Translations under genes and position numbers: made by a program | Shown here: piece after piece, positions 1 through 12,768 of the stretch | Position numbering within the stretch: the first letter of the stretch is position 1 | Layout: the number at the start of each line of letters is the position of its first letter | The notes under the pieces: generated by a model | What the model saw: the letters and a program-made list of their open reading frames with translations, nothing else | What the model was told of the DNA's origin: nothing | The model's database searches: none | Assembly (NCBI GenBank): GCA_030435675.1 | Contig: CM059622.1 | Location: forward strand, 15,810,001-15,874,000 | Reading direction: 5' to 3' | DNA length: 64,000 nt | Source of the DNA: Steinernema hermaphroditum | Taxonomy: Eukaryota; Nematoda; Chromadorea; Rhabditida; Steinernematidae

Positions 1-360
1 CTCGCAACATCGCTCATCTTCCCGCTCAATCTCCTGCACTGCATTGCCTACCTCCCCGTAGCCGTGATCACTCCCATCATCACGGAGCAGCGTCTTGTCC
101 AAATGGAAAGAATCACGCTGTACGCGTCTATCGATTGGGCGCCTGTTTACTACATCGCCTTGCCTCTGTTGTTGTGGTGGAGAAACGGAGTTAAGAGGTG
201 GTTATGGCGTTGTTTCCTCGTGACAAACTGTCATTTCAGGAATGCGGTGGAGAGTCTCGTGAGGAATAATCTGATCGGGGCGAAGTATGCTTCCGCGAGA
301 AGAGAGGGGCACGCCGAGACGGCCAAATATTTTGAAATGTTTAATCAGATGTTGGCATGA
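1..360 (+). CDS. Srab-like 7TM chemoreceptor, 3' part only
   Basis: Partial gene cut by the window edge. Exons are <1-197 and 240-360, with a 42-bp intron (gtggtt...tttcag) splitting an AG|G codon. It encodes about the last 105 residues: TM6 (LATSLIFPLNLLHCIAYLP), TM7 (YYIALPLLLWWRNGVKR) and a cytoplasmic tail ending near ETAKYFEMFNQMLA. The WWRN motif after TM7, the position and phase of the last intron and the tail match the complete Srab-like genes at 4.2, 15.1 and 23.6 kb, so this is an upstream member of the same tandem group. A possible AATAAA poly(A) signal is at 439-444. Family assignment to the Sra superfamily (Sra/Srab/Sre) is by motif recognition; a ligand cannot be inferred. Confidence 0.85.
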   Translation, partial: LATSLIFPLNLLHCIAYLPVAVITPIITEQRLVQMERITLYASIDWAPVYYIALPLLLWWRNGVKRWLWRCFLVTNCHFRNAVESLVRNNLIGAKYASARREGHAETAKYFEMFNQMLA

Positions 361-3300
361 AGATTGTGTCCAAATCATGATAAGCAGATTTTATCTCACG
401 CTTTAGTATGTTGGTGTTTTCAACACTGTCAACACTGCAATAAAATGAATTGACAAATCATGTTATTAATGGTTGTTTTAAACGAGATTTCAGAGACTTC
501 TACTTTATTGGTTCCCGAGGCCAAGGAATATTGTCCACCGGAATATCAATGTCAGTGCTTCTCTCTGCGATTCATAACAGTTCATTTCCAAGTGTACTCT
601 AGGGTTCTTGTGACCTTGCGTCCAGCTTAAGCCAAGGCTGGATGTTAGGCCACACGCAAAATGAATACGGGGTACACTTCTCTGGCCCACAGCCTACGAA
701 ATCCTACAGAACGCACTTAGGAATCGGCAGCCAATTGTATCGGCGCCCAGTTGCATTGCTCGGCATACAGTTAAGTGACTCATTGACAAGGATCTCCTAC
801 AACTTTCTATGGTCATCAAAGCCTGACTATAACCTTCCCTGGGCTACAGTGACGACGGTCCCACCGCGATCACCGATATCCATATTTTATACCAACCCCC
901 TTTTTGCCGTTTTACATCAAATCGATCTATGAAAAAGGACGAAAGATAAAGGCCAGTATGTCACATATGTGTATTGATCTCAGAGTTCTGATTGCTTTGA
1001 CTGAAAAGGATAGACAACCCCCTTTTGATGAGAGAGGCGAAAGGGCCCATTAAAAACTTCCTTTTTTTGGTGAGGTTGAGCCTGCTGGTTGTAGTCGGCG
1101 AGGGAGAGGATCAGGCGAGGTGTAGGGGTTCGACACTGTCATATCCATTGCGTGGACAGAGATGGACTGGTATCCGAACAAGCCTGAATAGAATAAAAGG
1201 CATAAAGACGTTTCAAGCACTTGAAATTTCAACCGTCTCCCTGCGATCCGGACCGACCCATCAGAAATGAGCTGGGATTTGCACCGTCTAAGGCTTTTGC
1301 AGTTTGTAGAGGTTGAGGGTTTGGAGAGGTCCATGTCGCGAAACTGAGCGGTTATAAAAGGTCATATAAAATTGATGGCAGATCCTAGGGGAACGGCCGA
1401 AATCCCAGCTCATTCTTGAGAGATTGAACCGATTGGGGGACGATTGAACCGATTTTATGTTGGAAAAAAAGGAGATCTCCAAGTTCTGGAGCACGAGGGC
1501 TTCGGCTATCAAGCTAGGAATGATTTTTGGCACATACTGCGAGGTCTATCGGATTTACAAATCAATTTAGTTAAGAATCACGTTAATCTCTCAAATTTTC
1601 TATGCGATATTTCGCAATTTGCTGATTTGCCTTTCGGCTTGTCATAAGGGACAGCTGCTATTAGCAATTACAAGGCTCCATTTAATTGCGAGTTAATGAA
1701 ACTGATTTCTAATGAATACAATGTCACTTGTGTAACTCGATGTTCATCCACATTTTTTTGTTCGTTCATCATTGGGTGACTTTTCCAACCGATGATAGAT
1801 GTTGCCATGTGGATTCTTCGTTCGACAATAGGTACATGGACCAGATCTTTTGCACTGACCATCCACAGTGTCATTAGATTGCGCAAACCGGAAGTATGAT
1901 GATGCTAACTGCCACTCTGTCGAGGAAAACAAGGCAATTAGGCGTGCACAGACAAAGTTACCGTTCAGTCGTTTCATTTTATGTGGACAGGTCTGCCTAT
2001 TAGATTATCTAGTGAAGCTGTTGTAGCGCTGTCTTAGCCTTTGTCCTTCTTGCCTTTCAATACGATAGTCCTGCTTCACGGTCAAATTACAGTGTGCCCT
2101 GTTTTCTTTGCTTTTTACGACCTGGAATACACCTTTGTCCCACATAGAGGAACGGTTCTTTATCGTCTAGCGATTTCGGAATCCGACAAACGATTCTGTC
2201 TTAAGGACCATGGATTCCATACAGCTCGCGGGGCTGTCGTATTAGAACACAAAACGACGAGGCTTAAGGGGATGTCAACGCTACAATAGAGTGATGGATG
2301 GGTGTACTCAGAGTTCGTCCATTCTAAACACAAACATCGGCTCTTGTACTTGAGAACGTATATTCGAGATTTGTAGCTCCAAATGTGATTCCAAATGATC
2401 TGTAATCATAGACTTGATTCAAACCACCACATGTTTACTGCTGTCATTACATCGACCGCCAATTACTTTGAGCCTCAATAGATGGTATTGTGATGACGGC
2501 GGTCGTGTACTTGCTATTCGCTGAACATCCTTGGGAATCTCGTCGTTCTGTGAGCTAAATAACAACCCATCTTTCAAAAACAAAAAGTAGAAATGAGCCA
2601 TTTCCATCAAGCACCCAAGTATATCCTTCTTCCTTTTGTTTTCGATCCATCTTTGTGAACATTCTTCGAATGAGAAGGGCCAAATTAAACCGTGGATATG
2701 GGTAGGAACTTATTAAAGGTGTCGTCTTTTTTCAGTTGAGGAAGTTTTTTAAGCTGTGTTCTTAAGAAGGCCAACCCAAAACACCCCGCGGGATTCAGGA
2801 AATCTAAAATGTCGATATGTGCATCTTGCGGAAATCAGCATGCAAAAAAACAATAGACGTTGGTGAGCGGAAAATTCGGGAACCAAAACAGCTATGTAAA
2901 TGCGAACTACAGGTGCGTCTATACTCTAAATCTACAAAGTTCTTTTGCTACAGTTTGAGAAGAGACGTTATCGATATCTCAGTTTCAGAAAAAAATAGCA
3001 CACCGGATGCAAAAAACTCAACCTACTAGCTATCCAACGTGTAATAGTATTCTTATTCGTCATTTCCCAGCATCATCGGAGGTTCTACCTTTGGTAATCT
3101 GACGGAAAGAGCATTCTCACAATTTCAGACATCATTCTCAGACAGCAAGCCTTATGTCTACATTGCGAGCCTTATGTCTATGTCTACATTTGTGTATACG
3201 TTGAGTTCAAAGCATCTTTAAATGATCGCTTAAGTGTGAATCTTAAATAATGTTTTCCATATGATGCCTGTGTACTGTGGAACGCCTCAATTTTCTAAGC

Positions 3301-4210
3301 TTCATAAACACGTTCATTCCTAAATGCATGTAATCCTAGATCTCTAGTCGACTTCCATCCAGAAGAACGACGTTGATGTTTGTTTTGACCGTGGGAAGAT
3401 CTTCACATGCCTCAAGCGGATTGTGAGTTATAAATAGTGATATTTCCGAGATTCAAACGCGTTCCCAAGGCAGCTTAAAAGCAAGTTATTCACTAACATT
3501 ATGTCTTCAAGATCGCTCACACCGACTGGGTAAACGTGATTAAAAGTATTCCATAGCACTAGTAGCATCAATCACCGCTATTATGTCTCCATCCGAAAAG
3601 CTCTCCGGTCTTTCGTATGTTTGGCAGACTCCGGTATAAGCATCACTTTTGGCGTCTGCATCATGGTTACTTGGCCCTAATATCTGAAAAGAGTGAAATT
3701 GCGCGCATCCAGATTTGTGTATTGTTGACAATATACCTGAACGGATAAGGCACTCGTTGTACTTGCCCACAGAATGACTAGGGGCCGTTAATGTTTTGCA
3801 CAGTTACAGATACTTTTCGGAAAGATCTTAGGACGTTAGGCTTGAACCCCCCTTTTGTTAGTACAGTTGAATCCGAAAACCACTTTTTGCAGCACGGACC
3901 AATTCTACAGTCCGATCCAGAAATTTTCGATTGAGCTAGCCCATTCGCCTCATCGTCAAGGTCCAGCACAAAACTTCGGGTTTGACCGCTGGTTGTACCT
4001 TGTTTTGATCTTCAGTCCTCAAAAACCAATCCCATCTTCGATGACCGACTGCGAGATGTTTGTTGAGAATTGCTGTTTACCACAGTTTCAATAAGTAAAT
4101 CAATTTAATGGTCTGGCTATTCCTATTGTTTCTCGACGCAACCGCCATTTCGTTTGAAGAACCGCTTACTCGCCTATACTCTTCTATCTCGTTTATACTT
4201 CAGAGAGGCC
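361..4210. other. Gene-poor interval, 3.85 kb
   Basis: I see no convincing gene; reading frames here are short and lack family motifs or signal peptides. A 15-bp perfect inverted repeat (AATGAGCTGGGATTT) occupies 1266-1280 and 1400-1414 around a 119-base loop. The segment near 1213-1290 resembles one near 55640-55710, so this is probably a dispersed foldback repeat. A short direct duplication (gccttatgtctaca) lies near 3148-3190. Confidence 0.5.
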
Positions 4211-7133
4211 ATGTCAACCTTTCAACAACTCTGCGACCAAGCCGAAGCCTACGCAGACAACGTAAACTTACTGATTATATTGGCTGTCAAGTCGGCAATG
4301 TCAGCAGTTGGATTGGCTGGCTTCATTGTCGTTTACAAAAGACAGGTACGGTCGCTGAATTTAGTCGGACAAGATGGAAATTAAACCGTATATGTCCAAA
4401 TCAGAAAGGGCTACAACGCAAACAGGAAAGCGAACTGACAACCATCCCAGGCGAGCTGGCAATCCAAGTCGGGGCAATGGGAGCCATTCTAGAGGGGCCT
4501 CCAACTCCGTCTTGGATTTGCGATTTTGACAGTATCGGCTTCACTTTGTGCACTGCATATTACCACCTTTATCGAACGCCTGTTTCCGGAGGACCAAGGA
4601 GAACTAAGGGAACCCAAAACGCTCAAAAAACCGTACATGTCCAAATTGGCCACCATTTTAAGATTCTTATGTTATCCTCCATTATTTACATAGAGCTCTC
4701 TTAGCTCTATCTGATGATCGATCACTAGTGTGTCATACATATAACGACATGGTTAAAACAAGGGTGATATGGCTTGGCTCAGGACAAAAGCTCTCTATTA
4801 TGACTACAGAATCCATTTTAGCGTCTCACCAACACTTTCCACTGCAACGCTCGTCTCCTTCTTCGATTTCACATCGCTTTCGTGATCCTTAGCAGTATGG
4901 GAATACTGATACCCGACGGCTACAACTTTATTCACTACACAGTCGTTCGTTGGCTTAGAAACCACAAGGTTTGCACCTACAGTACTTCATCCTTTTCGTT
5001 ATACAGTCTCAGGACTGCCCTGTTACCCCTATGAGCCAGTACTTCACCATCCTCCGAATGCTGAAACTCACCGGCTATGATGGCTCAACATACACGGCTG
5101 CAGCGTGGGTTCTGGAAAGAGTTTACGCGACGATGTTTACACACTCCTACGAGAAGAAATGCAGCGCTCTTGGCTGGGCTCTTTCATGCACAGCGACCGC
5201 AGCCGCCCTCATTGGCACGGCTGTGCGAATATCGCTCGGAGACTACAGTATGCCCATTCCTGTTATGATGATAACTGGCAGCTCGTACAAGTTCAACATG
5301 ACCGTGAGATTGTGGTGATATAATTGGTGATTACGTTGAGTGATTTTAGGTACAAACCGTGGCAGCCTGCGTTGAAGTCTTCAACGTTTTAATACTCTTA
5401 ATTCTGTTGGTGATAAACAGAAGAAGACTGAGAAAAAGTGCCGGAATTGCAAGGTCTCTTACCACGAAATATCAGGTATCAATCGCTCAACGTGTAACAA
5501 AAAAAATCCAATAAAAATTATTGCTGACCGAACTTATCCCCTATATAAATGGAGAACCGACGGGTCCGTTGGTCTGTGTGTGTGTGTTTTTCCGTGCGCA
5601 CGGCGGAAACACCCACACAAAATAAGGACCCCGAGGGGAACCGAACCCGACACCGCCCGCTTACAAACAGAGAACGTTCGCAATGAGCCACAAAGACAGC
5701 TGAGATGGTAGCGCTCTACTTCCTCTATCTCTCTGGCGATGCTAGGCTTTGAGTTTTTTTGCTGTTTTTGAGTGATTTTTTGCCTATTTTGTAACCAGCA
5801 GTGTTTTCGGTTCGAGTTTCCTGAAACTTTACAGTTTGTTCGCCCGCTTTAGCCGTTTTTTCATTAGCGCCAATCTTGCCGCCCGCAGGGCTATGGTGCC
5901 TTGCCGCCCGCAGGGCTATGGTGTCTTGCCGCCCGCAGGGCTACAGTTTTTGGCCCCAACTTCAGCCCTATCCACGAGCGCCAATCTTGCCGCCCGCAGG
6001 GCTACAGGCTAATTGGCTTTTAGTACCTCTAGGGCGCGAATTCGCGCGCAGCCGGGTTTATTTAAATAACATGAAGTCCGTACCCGGACCAGGTGAGCAG
6101 GTCTGTCATGGCAGTGGCATGAGAAATTTAAAAATTTAAACGTAAAAAAAGTCTACGTTTATGATAATTCAATTTGCTCATATCCGTTCAAAAAGGAACG
6201 GTACCCGGTTACTACAAAAGCAACCACAACCACTGAACAACAAACAATAACGAGAGTAGAACCGCCGCGCGGATGGCACTCGCTCGCGCGGTCGGGGCTA
6301 CGGTATAGGGACTTCATGGTGGGAGCCCGGGGCATCTTCTCTGCACAAATGCACAGCTGAACTCCGTATTTTTACGCTTTTTTTTTTGAGATTGCTCCAT
6401 CGTACAATAATCATGAGCAGGACGCACTTATAAATCTGATTATCGATTAAATATATCGTGTTGGTTAAGATGTATAGTTGTGCCTTTCATTCTTCTCTTA
6501 ACGCTAGCCCTGGTCGCTCAAGTTCCAGTTGGTTTCTATCAGCTAAACTGTTTAAAGATGAACTATAAGATGATAAATGTGTTACTCGCTAAAATGAACG
6601 AAAAGAAAAAATTTCGACCGTGACAGGACTCGAACCTGCAATCTTCGGATCCGAAGTCCGACGCCTTATCCATTAGGCCACACGGTCACGCTGTTGACTT
6701 AACACTATTTACATAAACCTGCATTTCAAAACTTCTCAAATTTCGGCACTTTTAGATCCGCGAAAACGTGCTTGCCACATCGTTGATCCTTCCACTGGCC
6801 CTGCTCCACTGCTTGCTCTACTTTCCTGCCGCCATCGTCATGCCGCTCGTTACGAAACAAGGACTGTCACCCTACGAAAGAGTCATTCTCTTTGCCAACA
6901 GCGAATGGCTAGTCGTGTACAGCTTAGCGTTGCCTCTACTGCTGTGGTGGCGAAATGGAGTCAAGAAGTAGAAAATGCTATACATATATGCTCAGTTATT
7001 CTACTCTTTCAGGAGTCATGTCGAATCGCTGGTTAGGAACAACCTCATCGGAGAGAAGTACAAAAACGACCGAAAAGAAGGGAAAGTCGAAACGGCGAAA
7101 TATTTTGAAATGTTCAATCAAATGTTAGCGTAA
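4211..7133 (+). CDS. Srab-like 7TM chemoreceptor, complete, 6 exons
   Basis: Exons 4211-4345, 4822-4968, 5013-5303, 5350-5475, 6756-6967 and 7013-7133 join in frame to 343 residues. The product is a predicted G-protein-coupled chemoreceptor of sensory neurons. TM1 lies in exon 1. Exon 2 carries the family signature FHCNARLLLRFHIAF (TM2). Exon 3 starts DCPVTPM and holds the TM3 end WVLERVYATMF plus SYEKK. Exon 4 ends TTKYQ, and exon 5 starts IRENVLATSL (TM6) and ends with LLLWWRNGVKK (TM7). The tail repeats the ETAKYFEMFNQMLA motif. Intron 4 is 1,280 bp and contains an antisense tRNA-Arg, a tRNA-like repeat and short tandem repeats. The exon that is split in the 15.1-kb paralogue (WAL...TATAA) is fused here. 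Sra-superfamily membership is firm; Srab rather than Sra or Sre is less so. Confidence 0.88.
5624..5697 (-). repeat. tRNA-like (SINE-like) element
   Basis: On the minus strand this reads as a degenerate tRNA. An A-box-like TGGCTCATTGCGAACG is followed about 30 bases later by a B-box-like GGGTTCGGTTCCCC. The cloverleaf does not close well. It is followed by a tail with GTGCGCACGGAAA and a CA run (to about 5566), which resembles the tail of the element at 57962-58072. The best reading is a tRNA-derived SINE inside intron 4 of the chemoreceptor gene. Confidence 0.5.
5873..6010. repeat. Short GC-rich tandem repeat
   Basis: Four imperfect copies of a unit built on CTTGCCGCCCGCAGGGCTA, three of them nearly adjacent and the last after a 40-bp interruption. 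It lies inside intron 4 of the chemoreceptor gene and is much more GC-rich than its surroundings. Confidence 0.7.
6615..6687 (-). tRNA. tRNA-Arg (anticodon TCG)
   Basis: 73-nt tRNA with no intron. The acceptor stem GACCGTG pairs with CACGGTC and the discriminator is G. The anticodon stem TCGGA/TCCGA encloses the loop CTTCGGA, giving anticodon TCG, which reads CGA codons. The T arm contains GGTTCGAGTCC. It is antisense inside intron 4 of the 4.2-kb chemoreceptor gene. Identical tRNA sequences occur at 52597-52669 and 54745-54817, and the 3'-flanking sequence is shared with the 52.6-kb copy. Confidence 0.97.
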
Positions 7134-7699
7134 TTGATGAAAAAATATAAGCTCAGTTAGTGAAAATGAAAAAGCTAATTGAAATCACTTACAAGGGAAC
7201 ACTTAAAGGTGCCACCAGGCGATTCGACTAAAATTTTGGCACAGAATAGTGGTACCTTTAAGTCGTCAAGTCATGCTAGTCGTGGGACACTATGGGATCC
7301 GCTTAATGCAAATTAATGATTCGGAATGAAGTTATAAGTTAAATTAAAACGGATCTTGCACCTTATCTCCAAAATTGCATTTGGATGGCTAGTGGCTTAG
7401 ATTCGTACCTTTAAAGTTCTCATACAGGGGCAGCTCGCTTCAAGGTGACGCCAATGTCGTCTACAAAAATCGCCCCTTCAAGTCTAATCCTCAACTTATG
7501 GAGCGTCATCCTGAAGATGGGTCACTACTTGATGGCCAGAAGAGCTTCTTTCCGATTTTAAAACCGTCGGGATATCGGTGATAGAAGAAAAACATTGCAA
7601 ATCACAGAAACCGAAGCTCCGGGAGGCATCGCTTTGCCTCCCATAGGGGCGTATTTAAGGTCATATTAAAAAGAATGTTTGTTTGTAGCACAAAACGAT
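7134..7699. other. Intergenic interval without recognised gene
   Basis: No gene is recognised. A near-perfect hairpin GGGAGGCATCGCTTTGCCTC at about 7620-7642 and a TATA-like GTATTTAAGG at about 7650 lie upstream of the small reading frame at 7700 and could belong to its promoter. Confidence 0.4.
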
Positions 7700-7903
7700 A
7701 TGGACTCCCAACCTCATTCTTCCACCTTGAAGGACGTTTCTCCGGGAGACAAGAAATCAAAAAAGACATCGACCAAAAAGAAGTCCCTGTTGGTCAATCT
7801 CTTGCTTTCAATCTTCCGATATGGACTCAACCCAGTCTCATTTCGTCGTCCCTGCTCTCAACGCATGGCTTACCTAGCTTCAGTTAATGCACTGAATCTT
7901 TAA
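7700..7903 (+). CDS. Possible small single-exon gene, 67 aa, unknown
   Basis: The frame MDSQPHSSTLKDVSPGDKKS... runs 67 residues to TAA at 7903. It has a lysine-rich middle (KKSKKTSTKKK) and a hydrophobic stretch (SLLVNLLLSIF) but no N-terminal signal peptide. An AATAAA lies 31 bp after the stop (7934-7939). A TATTTAA element and a GC-rich hairpin lie upstream. These support a transcription unit, but length and lack of homology leave it doubtful. It could be the last exon of a longer gene or noncoding. Confidence 0.35.
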   Translation: MDSQPHSSTLKDVSPGDKKSKKTSTKKKSLLVNLLLSIFRYGLNPVSFRRPCSQRMAYLASVNALNL

Positions 7904-8514
7904 ATCGACGTTTGAATTGTACCGTGACAGAACAATAAAAGCTCTATTGTGAAATCATTCAGTAGCCAGCGCAGGCATTAGTACCGTGGAGGTACTAGAC
8001 GCATAGACAGCTCTTTCATTTGAAATCACGTTGCCTATGGAATCAAAATCATCCACCTCTTGTCATGCTTCTTTTCAACGCAGCGTAGATCGATGTCACT
8101 CAGAATTCATTGTGTACCGTCTTACATTCGAAGTGGCGGCGACAAGTCAGTGGTACAAAAAGAGCTTCGCATGGAAGGTCATTTTCTCGGTCAGCACGTT
8201 CACGATATCAACTTCTACGCGCGGTAACGTTTTGCCTATGATTTGACACGCAGAAAAAGGCATTACAATTCGTGGAATGCACTTACCCACCTGCAGGCAA
8301 TTTTCATGTTTTCGTCTTTTTTCGTTTACTCTTAACGCAATTAACTCAGGTGCAGTTATTGCTCGATAATTCATCTTTTCGTTTTCCTGCAATACTAGTT
8401 CGCTTTTAATGGTACCATGGGTGATGTCAAAGTTCTGGTGTTCTTGATGGTATTCCATTTCGCCCCAATCCGGATTTTGTTATTTGCCTGGAAGCGTCCT
8501 AAAATGGTCTAAGT

Positions 8515-9015
8515 TGCCGTAATTCCATAGATGTGGCCATGAAGGTTGTAACAACCTCGCCACAACCTGCGCCGTACCGAGAAGCAAAAAAGCGCTGCAA
8601 CTTCGAAGTCATCTGCTGCTGTTGGCGCAATCTCGCGCTCCATCTCCTAGAAGGGCACGAACACAATGAACCGTAGTTCGACCATCTCGCTAAGAAGACC
8701 GTGACTGCCGGTCGATCGCGCGCGCCGCCGGACACGCCAGAGAAGCGCTACAACTCCGAAGTCAGCTGCTCTGATATTGCGATTCCACTTCGCCTGCTGT
8801 ACCACACCGCCGCCCCTAGCTAGATTGATCTCTTCGTCAAGGAAGCCGCCGAAGATGCTCTCAAACGTCCACGTCTGCTCGGCCAGCCGTACCGAAGTTT
8901 CGATCCGTCTGTGCCCACGGAATAAGCTCTTGGTCTCCCCAATGCCCACGAGAACTAATAGGATCGCCGTCTTCAGCTCTGATGCGCTTTCTTCGCACCG
9001 CTCCGAATAGTCGGA
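8515..9015 (+). repeat. Dispersed retroposon-like repeat R1, diverged copy
   Basis: It aligns by eye with the R1 copies at 34.5, 39.8 and 50.3 kb through AGTTCGACCATCTCGC, AAGAAGACCGT, CAACTCCGAAGTC and GCCCACGAGAACTAATAGG. It lacks the 5' CATTTGTG... segment. It has no coding capacity and runs into a foldback-transposon remnant at about 9030. Confidence 0.6.
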
Positions 9016-9029
9016 ATTATCCTTCTCAT

Positions 9030-9085
9030 CAAGGCCTATTATACTGCAAATTTCATTTCAACCGGCGTGGGACACTTTGTGGGGG
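9030..9085 (+). repeat. Terminal remnant of the 20.4-kb foldback transposon family
   Basis: It contains TTTCATTTCAACCGGCGTGG followed by GACACTTTGTG, which matches the right end of the complete element at 20431-20927. The other end is not seen nearby. Confidence 0.6.
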
Positions 9086-9867
9086 GTGCAGTGGCCGGAA
9101 GCCAGCCCAATTTGACTTGGAGCCAACCGAGCTGAGCAAGAGCCGGCTTGAATTACAATATTTCACAGAGTCGGCATCTCTGTTCTTAAGCTCGGCTTGC
9201 CTAGTGCACTTTGCATGTCTAGACCGCGGAAGTGGTTTGGATTTAGATTAAGATCCGTGACTTTGAACGGAGCAGAAAAGTTTCTTCAAGAACCACCTTA
9301 TCCCTGTACTGCGAACTCGGTCATCTAAACGGATCATTGACCTGATACGTGAGCACATGAATATAAAAACACCCATTATAAACAGTTAGACAAAGACGAC
9401 GGCTGCGAAAGCTCATTATTTGACAGATGCGTGTTATTCCAGTCTCTTTTTTTGTTCCTGATCACTGACATATGACATAAATGTTTTTATAGTCAGATCG
9501 ATGAACATGCCACTAATTAAACAACTTGTATTGGGTTGTGTTAGTGCATGATTTTGAAACGTAAACATGTCCTAACCGTGAAGTACGATTTTGTTCCGAA
9601 CGTTAGGGGTTTCAAAACATTCTCCTCAGGCTCAATCATAGTGTTTGCGTGTACTAGACCAGTCAAATAGTAGGCTATTGCCAGTTTCTACCTCTCTAGG
9701 GTGATGATGTGTCATTGACGGCAAATTAATTGTCTTGTTTCTTTGTCCTTTTGAATTGACCATTTTTTATAATTTCTTTGTATCTGACATTTTTCTACGT
9801 TTTCCGATACTATGAAACATTTCAATCTGTGGTGACAAATACTGTACCTAAATGAGGTCAGAAAGTT

Positions 9868-9981
9868 TGGGTCGTGCCACGACTGCCCTGGGGTTTTCTT
9901 GTTCTCATCAAGTCATATCGTACTAAACATATTTCATTTCAATCGGAGTGGGACACTTTGTGAGGGTCCCCTGTCAGTATT
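9868..9981 (+). repeat. Right-end fragment of the 20.4-kb foldback transposon family
   Basis: It carries GTCGTGCCACGACTGCCCTG, TTTTCTTGTTCTCATCAAG and CATTTCAATCGG...GGGACACTTTGTGAGGGTCCC in the same order as the right arm of the 20431-20927 element. It ends at GGGTCCC, so this is a solo arm. Confidence 0.65.
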
Positions 9982-9999
9982 TAGCAATCCGAGCCGGCT

Positions 10000-12532
10000 C
10001 CGGCTATGGTGGTTCCAATACTTTCGGTTTCGAAACTTAGATGGTTCTTCCGACTCTTCCGGAGCCAGAGCCGGCTCCGGCTCGGCTAAGATGGTTCCGA
10101 CTCGGCATGTACCGGGAAAATTGCGACAATAAATTATACGGAACCCATTATAAACCATTCGCCAAGTTATATTCGGAAACAAACTTCAGCATTAAACATT
10201 TTAAACAATTAAACTCTCTTATGGAACAACATTCTGAACAACATGAAAACATAGAAAGACATTTTGTATCTGACCTTAGTGAAGGTATTTCATCCGTCAA
10301 ATACAAATCATAGGTTGTCCCACAATTTATGTCGACTTTTAGAAGTATCCTCTATTCTCGTAATGTTTACTCCCAGGGCATAATCGATGGGCGCGTTGTT
10401 CAATGTAGTGAACTCTCATCCCATCCTATGATTTATCGCTTATTCATTCTATTACTCCTGATCCCGAAGATCAATTCTGTCCTGACGGTACTTGGCCTTG
10501 CTTTACATGACATATGATTCGCAAATCCACAATAATTAATGGCCGTAAACAGCAGGCGTCACTTTAACTATTGCCTTCAAAATTGAAGTGTTCCTCCCAT
10601 CAATGAATGGTCGTCCTGCTGGTGATCATGAATTAGAGTCAAAGGAACTGAAGCCAATCTGCGCGACGGTCTTTTTATGATTCACAGCTCGAGTGAAAAG
10701 GCTCTCAGAAAACCGAAGATGTTTGGTGTTAGAAATAATTCTAAAACTGTGGCAAAGTACGATAACCACGCTGTTCATGCTTCCTTTATCTGCTTCATTT
10801 TCTCATCGGCGGTTGTTTCGGTTTCGGTTGAGCTGTTATTGTCGCGTCCAACAGGAACTCTTCCACGTTCAACTCCACCTTCACAAGTGAACTATAAATA
10901 TTTACCGATGTTCTATTTATTAATTGCACTACGTTCGTTTTTAAATGAATTCTTATCTGTAAACAGCAGCATGTCATCTGTGACGTTATACACTACGTGT
11001 CGTGAAACCGGCGCATACTCACGAGAATAGAGCGCTTTTTTTTGTATGTAGCTGGGTGCGAGTATCCTTTGGAGTGTGCGAGTGTCCGCTTCAGTCCAGT
11101 GGGTGTATGAATGAATACCAAACTCGGTAGCGATCCTGCATCGATATCTTGCGCTGAGGGCTGGAGCGAATAGAGCTTGAATAGAGCTTGGTAGAGTGGC
11201 GCTTCTTGTCGTTTAATTTTTGGATTCGGAAAGCTAGGAAGGCAGATAAAATGCGCCCTGAAACGTGTTCGTTCTCTCTGTTCGACTGCGCTCTCTCATA
11301 TCGCTCCTTCCGAACTGTCAGAGCGAAAGGTCATCCATAATATGAAGGTAGTTATGCTCTTAGATGGCACTCGTGTCCTTTCGCCTTTGGCACACTCTCC
11401 GACATCTTAATCAATTAGCAGTAGTTAAGGTGACCCCTAGTTGCATCGGATATGTCGCATTAACAAAAAAGAATGCGACATATCCGAAAAGGCAACATAA
11501 CAGATGTTGTCTTTTATATGACTATAATCAACTTCACCTTTTATTAGATATCCCTAATACTTCTTTTTTTCAAACTCAATGACATCATGTCGCATGTTCC
11601 AGTCTATTTTTTACCAACTTCGGGCGGCGCAGAAAATGTCACGCACGTAAACGTTCCGATTTCCACGTTGGAGATACAAAATTCAAAACTGAAGACCAAT
11701 GTCTAACGAGTTGATTTCCTTTACATGCCTCACTGGCTTCCATGAACTTCCTATTTCCAATCGCTTTCTCTTGTAAGTTAGAATCGGAATACGGTTGTTT
11801 TATAGTTTGTACTCACGGTACTAACTCAGACCCCAGTCGACGTTCTATCTGTTCGTTTTTGACCATTTTCATTCATGTTCAGCGAACAAGGGAACCTTCC
11901 GAAATAAAATCGAGCTGGAAATTGGCACACAAGCCAGCATACATTATTGAACGCTAGTCCCCAAACTCCTACCGGATTACACACATCTGAACACGTAAAC
12001 ACACTTAGAACGTTACGTTCAAATGACTAATGACTATAATCAACTTCACCAGTACAACACCAAATGCCTGTGTGCTCAAAGTAATTAGAGTTTTGCTTGT
12101 CATTTTTTGAGTTCCGGATTCGATACCCCCCTTCCTAACCAATCCTTTTTAGCTTCCACCATCTCGCGTCCTAAGAAGATTGATAAAAGCACATAACAAA
12201 GATTGACATGACTGAGATCAATAACCTCCGGGACAGGATTGCTGCACATACTGGCTTGGACGTCATTTTTAAAAGATGTTTACAGGTGCACAGTGCATTC
12301 GATTAGTGGGCCTAATTTTGCATACTAAATCCCAAAAATTCAGCGGCCCCTTTGGAGATATGTGCGAGAAACGGCACTTGCATATCGCCTTGAACGGGCA
12401 AGTATGTCGTTTCAAACAAGGAGAGGTCCCAAACTGTCCCACGCCGATTCGGCTGAAATTTGGCAGGGAGGGAGGTGCTAGAGTGTAGCAAAACCTGATA
12501 GATTTCATCGGTGAATGGGGTTTGACCTCTTA
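10000..12532. other. Gene-poor interval
   Basis: No gene is recognised. A GCCGGCTCCGGCT-rich patch lies at about 9990-10095, and 12430-12465 has a diverged stretch of the foldback-transposon terminus (TGTCCCACGCCGATTCGGCTG). Reading frames are short and start arbitrarily. Confidence 0.4.
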
Positions 12533-12768
12533 ATTGTAAGGTCTCCTGGTGCGATGTCCCTGACGCCTCAAAATATACGGTATTCCTGTCAGTCTTTGTC
12601 GGTTTTTGACGGGTTTTCTAAGGTTTTCGGAATTTAGAGCCAAAATCAACATTGTAACTTAACAACCATGTTCTTGTAGCAAGAAAACTGGTCAAAAAAC
12701 GACAAAAACTGACACAGATACCGTATATTTTGTGGCGTCAGGGATATCGCACCAGGACGCCTTACAAT
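12533..12768. repeat. Foldback (MITE-like) repeat, 236 bp
   Basis: The left arm ATTGTAAGGTCTCCTGGTGC (12533 on) is mirrored by the right arm ending GCACCAGGACGCCTTACAAT at 12768. The inverted arms run about 85 bp and include TATACGGTA and CAGTTTTTGTCG on both sides around a short centre. There is no coding capacity. A clear target-site duplication is not visible. Confidence 0.75.

Noticed and set aside
4108..4704. 198-residue open frame
   Set aside because: It overlaps exon 1 of the Srab-like gene in another frame and continues into its intron; no motif.
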